Source: Diploscapter coronatus
Lineage: Eukaryota; Nematoda; Chromadorea; Rhabditida; Rhabditidae
Reading direction: 5' to 3'
Length of the DNA: 64,000 nucleotides
Assembly: GCA_964036155.1 (NCBI GenBank)
Contig: OZ038423.1
Location: 50,049,249 to 50,113,248 of the forward strand
Both the position numbers and the translations under genes were made by a program. Position 1 is the stretch's first letter, and each line of letters starts with the position of its first letter. Positions 1 to 9,818 of this stretch are shown one piece after another. The notes under the pieces are model-generated. The model saw only the letters and a program-made list of their open reading frames with translations, was not told the DNA's origin and did no database searches.

Positions 1-520
1 GTCGTTTTTCATTACATTGCTCTTCATCTTCATGGTCCAAATGAGTTATTATCAAATCGATTATTTCACCTTTCTGAAAGTTTAAAAATTACCATGATTA
101 TCAATAAATAGGAAACTAGAATTTATCAAAACATAGATGGATCGCAGGCAATTAATAAAAGTAGTACGCAAAAACCAATGAAAGTAGAAGATTTAGAAAC
201 TGATCCAAATGAAAGGCCTGAATCTCGAGAGGGAAGGAATTTTTTTTTTAATTCTAGAAAATTTATAAAGCTACTTCGATTATTTCTTTCTTCATTTATT
301 AGATATGACACTAAGGGACATTTTCGTTTCCGGAATATGCCCCCGAAACCTGACTTGAGCCGATCAAAACGCATAATGAAAATTTCAAATCACTCGTTTT
401 TGTTTGACATGTACAACGCATTCACGCGCATCAGGCAGAATGTGTATTCGATTTTTCCTAATCAATATTGTGGTTCTTTTACGTTGTGATGGCAAGCCGA
501 TATTAATTTGTCAATGATAG

Positions 521-826
521 TCAAATTCTTACGCCACAAGGACATCGCATCCACGGACCAAAAGCCTTTCGATTATTTGTGCTGATGCAGACTTTGAAGA
601 GCTGCTTTTTGAGTCGATGTCTGAGCGGACTTTTCGTGGAATGAGCGATTGAATATAGACGTCGATTGGCTTTAAGCGTCGAAATCAAATCGTGAATTCC
701 GACGTTCAGCAGAATCTGCTCAATAATTTCTACGGGAAAATTATTAATCATGGTGCTCTGCAATTTGCTCGTTGTACTAATTTTAACTCCAACGGAAAAT
801 CTAGATATCGATAGTGTTTCGGACAC
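521..826 (-). CDS. F-box domain protein, short or truncated copy
   Basis: The minus-strand frame encodes about 101 residues. From the internal Met of MINNFPVEIIEQILLNV onward it has the F-box pattern: a hydrophobic FPxEIIEQIL helix, then LISTLKANRRLY. F-box domains bind Skp1 and recruit substrates to SCF ubiquitin ligases; large variable F-box families are typical of Caenorhabditis. The frame is closely similar to the F-box exon at 2648-2863, including the (K/R)SP(L/V)RHRL block after the F-box. It stops about 45 residues after the box, and no substrate-binding domain is evident downstream on the same strand. It may be a truncated tandem copy, or a first exon whose partners I could not find. 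Confidence 0.5.
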   Translation of the reverse strand: MSETLSISRFSVGVKISTTSKLQSTMINNFPVEIIEQILLNVGIHDLISTLKANRRLYSIAHSTKSPLRHRLKKQLFKVCISTNNRKAFGPWMRCPCGVRI

Positions 827-1219
827 TTGTAAAAATTAACTGATTGCGCTTTCATAAGAAATCGTTTATTTTTCATACTTAAGTTTCCTGCAAACATCCC
901 TGAGTGCAATAGCAGAACTATGAGAACGGGATAGCGGTTATAAATCTAAAAATAAGACAACACTCAACAAGTGGTTTTTACGAGTAATTTATTTAGATAC
1001 GATCTTTCTTCTATAAATAAAGAAAGAAAGTCATAAACAATTCACACCAACTTTATCCACAAATAATATAAAAGGCACAAAAATATTTAATTATAATCGA
1101 AAAATTCTACTCGCAAGATTCGTAAAGCTTATTGAAGCAAACTTTTGTACAATTCATTCTAAAGGCACATTCAATAAAAACCCTTCTTCTGATGGACTAG
1201 CAAAAAGTAGCTATTATAG

Positions 1220-2863
1220 TTAAAAGTAAGTAAAGAATAACTCACTGACAGCGTTTGAAGCATACGAAACCAGATTAGATGCTTGCGTCCAAAATTGATT
1301 CGAATCATCTTCATCAGTTTCATACGGCTCGATGAAAATCATCATGCCGAAATCGAGTTCAACAGTTTCCGCGTAGATTTTCCACTTCTGGTTGAATTTG
1401 TTGGTTATGATCATTTCGATTTCCTCCTCTTCATTTTTCACGAGAATTTCGCAGGAACCGTAAGGAAGGGTTGAGAAAGTCTCTTCGGGCCATATATTAT
1501 TCCCGGATTTAATGATAGCATTTTTGTTCTTCGGCTGACGATTGTTGTAAAGATTCTGAAATTATAGCTATTTATCCAAGATTCATTATTTTAAAAATAA
1601 TTTTACTTTAATCAGTTCAGAGATTCCACCTGCTGTTACCATCGTTTGACCCAGAAGATGCAATTCAACAGTTACTCCAAATAACACTAATAAATCATTG
1701 TCCTCGATTTGCAGGTTGTCTCCAATTATCTGCACTATTTTTGCCTAAAATAAATATAAAATTTGAGTACATTCTCGTATGTAAAATTTCTTACCGTTTT
1801 CAAAATCCCGTGATAGATCGACTTTTCATCTGATCGTTCCAAGGGGCTAACATTAATATAGCATACACTTCGAATGCCTGAAATCATCAAACTAAAATAG
1901 AGCTAAACTATGAAAATACCTTTCCAGAATAAGCGACAAGCGAAGAATTCGTCTGCGTTGATTTGAAGATCTCTCAATTCAACATCGGGTCTGCGGCGAA
2001 TTGTTCCAGGATTATTTGTGAGGAATGGCGCAAAATGTTCATGCCAAAATCTGGCGTCATCACCAATGTTCTGAAAATTAACTTATAGGAAAACTTTCAT
2101 ATAATTTTTCACACCAATTTGAATCGTTTGACCAAATAAAAATCCGTCAACCCAGTCAGAAATGGCAGAAATTTCGATATGGCCTCTTGAATAGTTCGAT
2201 GTCGGATTCGAATCTCTTCTGCAATAGTAATTCGCCTTTTTAATTAATTAATTCTAAAATCTTCTGAGTTTCTACCTAAATTATGCATTTTTCCAACTTT
2301 TTCCATCAATTCTGCTGGTTTTGCCAGATCGTATCCATTCTGTGCGTTATCAGCAATGTACCGCCGGTACCTTTCACAGCAGTCACTCCAAATCGTAATC
2401 CGGCAGCTGTTCGGATTTTTCCACGTATCCTCCTCATATCTTCCTTCATCTTGTTCATTCAAGCGATAAATTAGCAGGTCGATAGATTCTACTCTCTGAA
2501 ATAAAATTCAGTTTTTTAAGTCATTGCTTATGCAGGATATGCCATAATTATGACTCACTATGCAAGGCTTTAAAGAATGCTGGAAAGTCAACTGATTTGA
2601 CTAATCTTTTATACCGTCAAAATCGTGCAGAATATTTGAAAGTTTACATTCGAGCAGTTGCATTCTTTGATATAATTGGTGCCATTTTTGATCTGCAACT
2701 CGAGAGCCAGCATCCGTTTGACGAGTCGATGTCTGACGGGGCTTTTTCTCGAATGAACGATGTCATATAGACGACGATTTGATTTGACCGTGGCAATTAG
2801 ATCGAGAATTGGCAGTTCTAATAGCACTAATTCTAATATTTCAGTAGGAAATTGGCAGATCAT
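1220..2863 (-). CDS. F-box protein, multi-exon, with a C-terminal nematode-type region
   Basis: Exon 1 (2863-2648) carries the F-box: MICQFPTEILELVLLEL, then LIATVKSNRRLYDIV. Exon 2 (2495-2276) joins in phase 0 after CNCSN and gives RVESIDLLIYRLNEQDEG and following residues. Later exons, from about 2225 down to 1220, encode EEIRIRHRTIQEAISKFL, then NIGDDARFWHEHFAPFL, LRDLQINADEFFACRLFW and IRSVCYINVSPLERSDEK, ending with an acidic-aromatic tail. The DLQINADEFFA stretch recalls the C-terminal domain of nematode F-box proteins that binds substrates. The expected role is a Skp1-binding substrate adaptor of an SCF E3 ligase; no substrate can be inferred. The last splice near 1250 (a GTGAGT is present) and the exact stop are uncertain. 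Confidence 0.65.
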
Positions 2864-3099
2864 AATAATGATAGAATTATATATACTCGAACATCATGTT
2901 TAGACGTAAATAAATTAAGTTACGCATAAACGCATCACTTTCAAACACCAATAGAAATTCATTATATTAAAAATAGTGAAATTGTACTTGAAATAAGCGT
3001 ATTTATCTATACAAACTGGCGAAACTTATACAAATATTTCATGTGAAAATAAAATTATAACAACAGATTGGTTTAATTTTATTGCATTCTTTGCAGACT

Positions 3100-3860
3100 C
3101 AGATCTCCTGAATGGCGTAAGATGCATCTATCGTTTATCTCAAAGACAAATTGTACTACTTGGGTGGAGGCACGAATCGCATTGATGTAAGAAGATCAAA
3201 TGAAAGTCCATGAAATAGTTTATTCAGGTTTTAATAGATGGAAAATGGCAAACAGGACCTGCTTTTCCTCTTCCAATTAATGATTTTCAAATAAGAGCAT
3301 GCGATGGAATGTTATACGGTCACATTATGGCATATTCATTATTGTAATTATGTATATTCAGTTATTGATGGATATACTAGTAGAAAGATATATTATTATC
3401 ACACGATGAACGGAAATGGATTGAAATCGGAGAGATTCCAACAAGACGAAATGCTTACGGACTTGCATCGTTAAATGGAAAAATTTACATAACTGGGGGA
3501 TTGAGGTCGTTAATTTTGTATGATAAATAATTATCATTATATATTTAGCGATGGTGTTTGGGTATTAAAATCTTGTCTGTGTTTCGATCCCTCAGCTCCA
3601 GTTGACAGTCGAATCTCTCGAATAGCTGATATGAATTATGCAAGATATGATCATTCGCTTATTGTCGCTAACGGGAAATTGTATGCAATCGGAGGGTGAG
3701 CTGAGATTTTTTTTATATCTTTATGCGAAATATTTGTTAACCTAAATTTCGAGATTCTTATATAATAAGTTTTTTATAATTCAATCGAGGAATACGATTC
3801 ACAAACGAATAAATGGCGGGAAATCGGAAAATTTGCATAAAATAAAGCTTGGTTATAATA
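3100..3860 (+). pseudogene. Kelch-repeat gene fragment, probably decayed (copy 1)
   Basis: Successive plus-strand segments read as kelch beta-propeller repeats: DKLYYLGGGTNRID (to 3186), DGKWQTGPAFPLPINDF (3228-3318), ERKWIEIGEIPTRRNAYG followed by NGKIYITGG (to 3505), NYARYDHSLIVANGKLYAIGG-like residues (3549-3695), then EEYDSQTNKWREIG and a stop near 3840. Kelch proteins usually serve as Cul3 or actin adaptors, but no BTB domain is present here. Decay is suggested by a frame slip at the 5' end (EWRKM and DKLYYLGG lie in different frames near 3130) and by a phase mismatch between the second and third segments. A short live gene with missed exons remains possible. A second copy of the 3' half lies at 16250-16996. 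Confidence 0.55.
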
Positions 3861-4731
3861 ATCTCAGATTTCATAGTTTTATTCAATAAAATGTGAAATA
3901 ATAATTTAATTTCAATGAACATGATACAGGCAACTTCCGAAAACGTCCAAAAGTGATAAGGGAAAACTAACTCAAATATTCTTTTTAATATTTTATTTTA
4001 AAAAAAACTCTGTAACCAACTCCAATATTTATTTCATAGTAATTCCAATTCATTAATGAGTTTCAAAATAATTTTTCAAAACATATAGCAGAAATAGTTA
4101 GTAGGTTTCTTGTGAACAGCTGTTGGACTTATTTAAAAGATGTTCGTCAGCAGCATCAATGTTGGCTTATTTTTTACATTTTCTCGATGTTTCACTGAAA
4201 TAGCCTATATATTATCTTCTCAGCCAATCTCTTTTTTATTACCTGATTGATGATAACGCATTTTCGTCACTATTTTCACACCATCAATCTTTAATTTCAG
4301 TTCGATACCTTTCAGTATTTGTTAAATTTATTTTATCGTTCTACCACTATAATTTTCTTTCTTCTTAATTCGAAATATCAATGAAGATGTTTAAGACAGT
4401 GTCTTTGAGAGGTTCAGTCAGGGAGTGACCAGCAGGACTGTCGCGGAAGTTCCGATTCCGATATTAAAAGTAGAAAAATAGCCAATTTTCTGCAAATTTT
4501 TGAGCATGAAAATATCACTCGAAAATAGCGCCCTGCCTTCAATTTTGCAATGAAATTCTAGCGTACCATTTGGTATTTCTTTCAAATTTTCTTAACTCTC
4601 CAAAAATAAACAAAATCTTCTACTAACATTTCAATAAGGGAATATATTAGAGATTATCAATAAAACTAGCAATTATGTCTTTCGTTATTGTGTATGAAGA
4701 AAATTCTAAGATAAAATTAGTTATGTATAGG

Positions 4732-5370
4732 TAGGGACCGCCAGCCCTCTTGCCAAATTCACTCTGGCACCATGTTTCCTACATTTTTCAGGAGTTGAGG
4801 TGCCCCTCTAAACATCCCCACCGAAAAAATCGCGAAAAAATACGTTACTGATAAAACAATTGATAAAATTTAACGCGAAAAATCGGGAAAATCGCTCCTT
4901 TTCGTGGACAAGAGAAGGGGGCGTGGCCTATCTGCAAAAGGCACTATGCCGCTCGTTCTCCCTTTCTTTTTCTGCCTTTGGGGATCTTTTTCTCTGCACT
5001 CTCCTCCATTCCAGCATTGGCTTCCTTTATATTTTCGCTGATTATCAGGATCTCAGTTGCTCTACGCAGGATTTTTCTAATTTTTAAATATGTTGTACAT
5101 TTCAACTAGGTGTACCGATTCATCAAAAAAAATGAAATGTACCTTTTTTATAACTCGAAATATTAGCATTGTCGTAATTTGACGCGCATTTGCGGACTTC
5201 TTTCGCACCCCAATCAATAAATCGATATTACACGTGAAAGAGCGGTATCGAATTGTATGGTAGGTATCGATCAATTGGGAAAAAAAATAAAACAAGAAGA
5301 GTTGGCGATAACCGGAAGGGTTATCAGCTATAGACAATCAGGGAAAAGGGGCGGGGCTTAGCGGTCCCTA
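4732..5370. mobile_element. Non-autonomous inverted-repeat DNA transposon (MITE-like), TA-flanked
   Basis: The left end reads TA then GGGACCGC (4732-4741) and the right end GCGGTCCC then TA (5361-5370), an exact 8-bp terminal inverted repeat flanked on both sides by TA. TA duplication is the signature of Tc1/mariner-type insertion. The interior has GC-rich blocks just inside each end (gggggcgtggcc near 4919, ggggcggggc near 5349) but no transposase frame. The element is about 639 bp, so it would need a transposase supplied from elsewhere. The family was not identified. Confidence 0.65.
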
Positions 5371-5773
5371 CATTCGATTGATAAAATGAATGATTTTGAC
5401 GATGAATTGAAATTGGCAATTCACACTATATTTTTAAAACGTCAACATATTGACCTTTTTTCAATTGGTCAACCTTTGAGACATTTTTTAAATTTTAGAG
5501 TTGTAAACTATCTGCAATGCAAACTCTGACCAATTTACATTCAACATAAAATAACTTCTGAAATTTTTCAAAGTTCATGTTTTGCTCTTGGTGAATATTG
5601 GTGGATGGATTATTTTTCAAGTTGCATGCATGATTCATCATTCTTATTAATTAAAATAAGATGAATTTGAGAATTGTGCAGACTGAAAGATTTATTGAAA
5701 CTCAAAATTATTGAATTAACTATTCTAAAATAGAAAAAATAATATATCATTTGATGATAGATAATACTAGTCG

Positions 5774-6117
5774 TTATCCATAACCGCTTGAATAACCTCC
5801 ATAATTTCCATAGCCGGTTCCACAACCTCCATAATTTCCATAAGCTACAGAAGGGGTACCGAAGAAAAAGGCCGAGCAGGCATTCAGAGCGACCAACACT
5901 GTAATTTCACTTTGAAAAAAATTCGGGGGAAATTAGTTGCATCTAATTTGAAAAATCAGCCCACTTATATTCGAAATAGATTATTGCGCATTGAAAGAGG
6001 AAAGAGGATAGATTTTATAAACAACTGAATGAGTTTTTCGAAGAAGCTGGTAAAAGTTTTCAAAATTGCTGACTAACCGAGGAGGAGCATGAAGACGAAG
6101 TTAATTCTGGATTGCAT
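5774..6117 (-). CDS. Small secreted Gly/Tyr-rich peptide (antimicrobial-peptide-like)
   Basis: This is a two-exon gene. Exon 1 (6117-6078) starts MQSRINFVFMLLL and ends with one base of a codon at a GTTAGT donor; exon 2 (5898-5774) follows a TTACAG acceptor and restores the frame. The 54-residue product has a typical signal peptide (FVFMLLLVLVALNACSA) and a mature C-terminus made of YGNYGG, GTGYGNYGG and YSSGYG blocks with a single Cys. This layout resembles the short Gly/Tyr-rich peptides of nematode epidermis (NLP/caenacin and related groups), induced by infection or wounding. That role is inferred from composition only. The intron is 179 nt. A TATA element lies about 75-85 bp upstream. Confidence 0.7.
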
Positions 6118-6192
6118 GATTGAGGCAGGAGGAGACTTAGCTGATAGCTTGAAGAGTCGAATTCGTTGTTGGAATCTCGAGATATCGTCCCC

Positions 6193-6200
6193 CTTTTATA
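6193..6200 (-). promoter_or_regulatory. TATA box of the Gly/Tyr-rich peptide gene
   Basis: Read on the minus strand the sequence is TATAAAAG, 76-83 bp upstream of the ATG at 6117. That distance allows a short 5' leader. GATA-like TGATAT and CAGCCAATGATATC motifs lie a further 30-60 bp upstream; epidermal peptide genes of Caenorhabditis are often GATA-dependent, but the link here is inference. Confidence 0.45.
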
Positions 6201-7196
6201 CGGTCTCGAACGTCCTTGTCCACTATTCTCGCAAGATATCATTGGCTGATACTGGCCTTTCCCAACTCACAAACCTGTTTAGAGAATTTAGATGGAATAC
6301 AAACTCTGCTTTGCATTTAGCCAATTGGAAATCTATAGCACAGAAAATGATAAATTAGACAATTAAAAATTTTCTTCAATATCAAAGGCATACGTAGGAG
6401 AACGCAAGTTCCGTCCACCCTGTGAAGTCAAAGTCAAGAAGAGGAGTTTCGCTAAAATTTTCAAAATTTCTAGAATTTCTGCGAAGCGATTTTTTTCCAC
6501 TATCAGATTCCCTCTTTTAACGAAGATCAGACACACCCTTTTATCGTCATAGTTGTTCAAAAATAAAGTTATCCGTGACGAGTTTGCTCTAGAGAAAGCG
6601 AAATAATATGTGACGTTTTTCTTTCTCTGCAGCCGCTTCTTATCCCCTCGCTCACTCTAACATAGGCGTACTATCCCATCGCCTATATCTAGCCGGGAAA
6701 GAGGGGCCAGAGGAAAAAACGAGGACCTGGCCTAAAAACGCCTACGATATGGACGTTGTCTCCCGCCCACTGATTTTTGCAATTTGCCCACACAAAGGGG
6801 GCGCTCATTAATGGAGGGAGTCGTGTGAATAGTCCGTTTTCCAACGGTTATAACGTAAGCATAAAGTCATTGGACAATTTAAATTCAGTGAAAAATGTAG
6901 TTCGTGATGATTTAGGCAATCAATCAGACCAATCAGAAATCACCATGTTACGTCTAGCGTTAGAGGTAAGTAGCAACGTTGGATGGAAGTTCCGTTTGTT
7001 TCAGAATTGTTCAATCTTCAACGTTTCAGACGCTTTCTGAATTACAAAATAGGGTCTTCATTTCCGACTTGCGAAATTGTAAATCTAGTTTTCGTTTATC
7101 TATTTCGATTCCCGAAATCCAAAACGCTTTTCCGCCTAAAATTGGCTAGTAGCTTGAAAGTGACTCGTCGAAACGAGATGCAATGATAATTTTCAG

Positions 7197-7678
7197 GCCA
7201 GAGTCATCGTGGAAGTCGATCTGCTCTAACCCAAAGTAGAGGTTTGTCATCGACAAGAGGTTCAACTCGCACATTAACGAAGCCAAGAACTCAACCACAT
7301 CAAACTCCGAATCAAAATTATACGAATAGATGTAGTCAGCCCAAATCAGCAGCTACACCAAGAGGACAAGGAAGGCAAAATCGTGTTTCATCATCAACAC
7401 GAGGTTCCGCTCATTCTTCGACAAAGCCACATAGTACTCTAAGTCAGAGTTGCACTAATAGAGTTGGACAAGGTCCATCAGCACCAAGACCTAGAGGACA
7501 ATCAGTACAAAATCGTGGTCATAGTGCTGGAAGACCGCGTCCACAGGGGTCTAATAGAGGTCGAGGACAGTGCAGAAGTCAAACACAACCACATACTCAT
7601 AGTGCGAATCGAGGATCAACGCAGAATAGAGGAAGAGGAACACAATCAAGAAGCGGAGGGAGAGTCGGCCGGAAATAG
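7197..7678 (+). CDS. Low-complexity Arg/Gly/Ser/Thr/Gln-rich basic protein, 5' end unresolved
   Basis: After a clear acceptor (ATAATTTTCAG, ending 7196) the frame stays open to 7678 and encodes roughly 160 residues with no recognised domain. Short basic and polar motifs recur: STRGS (twice), TPRGQGRQNR, RPRGQSVQNRG, GRPRPQG, NRGRGQ and NRGRGTQSRSGG. RG/RGG-rich tracts like these often bind RNA and are disordered. The frame has no ATG, and the candidate upstream exon (ending 6965 at GAG|GTAAGT) joins in the wrong phase, so the first exon is unknown. An AATAAA signal at 7727-7732 fits the 3' end of a transcript. No homologue is recognised. Confidence 0.45.
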
Positions 7679-7762
7679 CATATCATTTATCATCAAATGT
7701 CAGATTTGTATGCTAATTTTAGTGGAATAAAAAGATTTCTCAATTCTTCACTGGCAAAATTT

Positions 7763-8110
7763 TTAGTAAAATGACAAATAATAAATGCATTTCAAGCGAT
7801 TTATTTTGATTTTATGAGATCGCGTTAAGTGATAAGATGGTGCAGTTTTGTGAATGAAAATGAGTAGGTTTTGAATGCAAGAAATGGTAAGTTTTTGAGC
7901 AAACTGGATTTTGAAGCATTCAATTAATCGAATCAAATGCCGGGTGGGTGGCTTCGAATTCTTTTTATCCGGAAGTTCTTGGTCTAGGTTCCGATTGATC
8001 CGCCTCAAAAGTTGATTGAGACTGTTCCCGTGCAGAACATGGCTGTAGTCGTACTTCTTGGTTGCAGCCAGCAGCTGCACCACGTTCGGGCTGTTCGTCA
8101 TTCGTCTTAG
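7763..8110 (-). CDS. Hypothetical protein, 3' exon of an unresolved gene
   Basis: After an acceptor (GATTTTCAG on the minus strand, near 8112) an open frame begins VLRRMTNSPNVVQLLAATKK and contains NSLNQLLRRINRNLDQ, ending at 7763. A phase-0 upstream exon is plausible: the minus-strand stretch from about 8330 to 8190 encodes NFEKFVKSLTREKLGRRM and IAIFLEKFSELFLC before a GTAACC donor. The residues suggest amphipathic helices, with no membrane segment or known motif. I do not recognise the family, and the upstream gene structure is not established. Confidence 0.3.
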   Translation of the reverse strand, partial: LRRMTNSPNVVQLLAATKKYDYSHVLHGNSLNQLLRRINRNLDQELPDKKNSKPPTRHLIRLIECFKIQFAQKLTISCIQNLLIFIHKTAPSYHLTRSHKIKINRLKCIYYLSFY

Positions 8111-8362
8111 CACCTGAAAATCATGCATTTTTATAAGACAAAAAGGTTTATCCATTTTCAAATCACTAGGGTTACGAAATTTGAAAATATGCGAATTGGA
8201 AAATGCAGGCACAAGAATAACTCGCTAAATTTTTCTAGAAAAATGGCGATGTTTTCGCAAACCATTCTTCTTCCTAGCTTTTCACGTGTCAAGGATTTCA
8301 CGAATTTCTCAAAGTTCTTCGTGTTTTTCTGCGAAATGTATCCGCTTCATCCTTTTTCGTGA

Positions 8363-9818
8363 TCTCTGCTGTCAAATGACGAGATTTCGGTAATGACTGC
8401 TCGAATTTGAGAATTGAACAATTCATTTGCAATGTAAGCTAATTTCTCGATTTTTTTTCAATCTAAACAACAACGATGTCAAAAAGGAAGTAGACAATCA
8501 ACCACTTACTGAAAATAGACTACGAATGATTTCGATATCGAAATCATGGTTGGAAGGTTAGGCAAATTTTAAGAATCTTGTCAACGATCCACACATTCAG
8601 TAGAAAATTCAACCCTACTTTTTGTCGAATATTTGTAGAAAAACATGAAATGTTTTTAATCAATGACTATTTCTAATTTACTCATCAGTATAAAAGATCA
8701 AGTGGATTTCAGGGTACTCAATTGGCGAAGTGAAATGAATCTGCACTGCGCTTCGCATTACAATAAAGATCAACGTTTTTCTTTTTTCCAATTCTACTAT
8801 TTTTCACTATTTTCCCATACCTCCTATTTCGTTTCATGTCAATCAGTTCCCGTATCACGTACCATTTTGTGCATTACCAACTCAACTCAGCTTATTGATC
8901 CTGCAGGCTCCTGTCACTCTTCTCACCGTGAACTTCACTGATAAGGCCATATTGCGAAAAAATCTGTCCTCTTTAACCATTTTAGTCAATCAAATTCAAA
9001 ACTGAGGTCAATACATAACCACTATAATTGATAAGCAACTAAGAACTGTGATTCTAAAGTGCATCAAAAATCAGTTGCGAGCACTTTTGTTCCACAAGTT
9101 AGTGTTTTGTCCCAAACGCTATCTCTTTTCTCTCACTAGAGACACGAGTACTCACAGCCTTAAAATCACTTCTTTAGAGCATAATCATTTCGATCAAGGT
9201 CGAGCGAAATTCAAAACTTTCGATATCGAAATTCGGCAGTCACAATTTTCTTTCTCTCGAAATAAAAAATGTCGAACTTGGTTAAAGCTGAACGAAATAT
9301 CGAGTTTTTGAATCTGCAATTTTGCGCGACCTTGATTGCGATCAATTATCATCGCAAAACCGAAATCAGTTACAATTATTGAGTTTTCAAATCCAACTAG
9401 CCCAAAATAACGACAATAAGAAACAAGAAGACATAAAATCCTTGAAAATGTAGATCACTACTCTAGCAAAAGAAAAGAGTTGTTAAAATTGGATTCTATT
9501 ATTGCATTATTTAGGATTGACTTTCTACACCAAATAACTTTGTGTAAATGCTTGTACCTGAACTATTGATCTAGGTCCATTTTTGCTTTTGATTTATTTC
9601 TCTAGAAACGCTACAAATTGGTCAGTTTATCAAATTTGCGAGCATCTATGGTCTTATCAGAATCTTCGAAAAACGAATGAAGCTGCAAGTTTTCGTTGCT
9701 AAAAATGTGATAGGCAAAAGTTGTTTACTAAAAGGAAAGTTTAGTTTTAGGTTGTACTAGGCTCTGAGCACAGCTAATTACTTTTTTATTGATAACTGAC
9801 ACTCATTTTGATTCGAAA
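8363..9818. other. Intergenic region upstream of the SLC46-like gene
   Basis: No convincing exon was found on either strand. Open frames here (for example 8663-8941 and 9048-9311 on the plus strand) lack splice-consistent neighbours and protein-like composition. The region holds the inverted repeat at 9184-9352 and presumably the promoter of the transporter gene that starts at 9819. Confidence 0.4.
9184..9352. repeat. Imperfect inverted repeat (foldback)
   Basis: The left arm (about 9184-9232, containing cgatcaaggtcgagcgaaat) and right arm (about 9296-9352, containing gcgcgaccttgattgcgatc) are reverse complements over roughly 45 bases with several mismatches. They are separated by about 65 bp without coding signs. 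It looks like an old foldback or MITE remnant upstream of the transporter gene. Confidence 0.4.
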
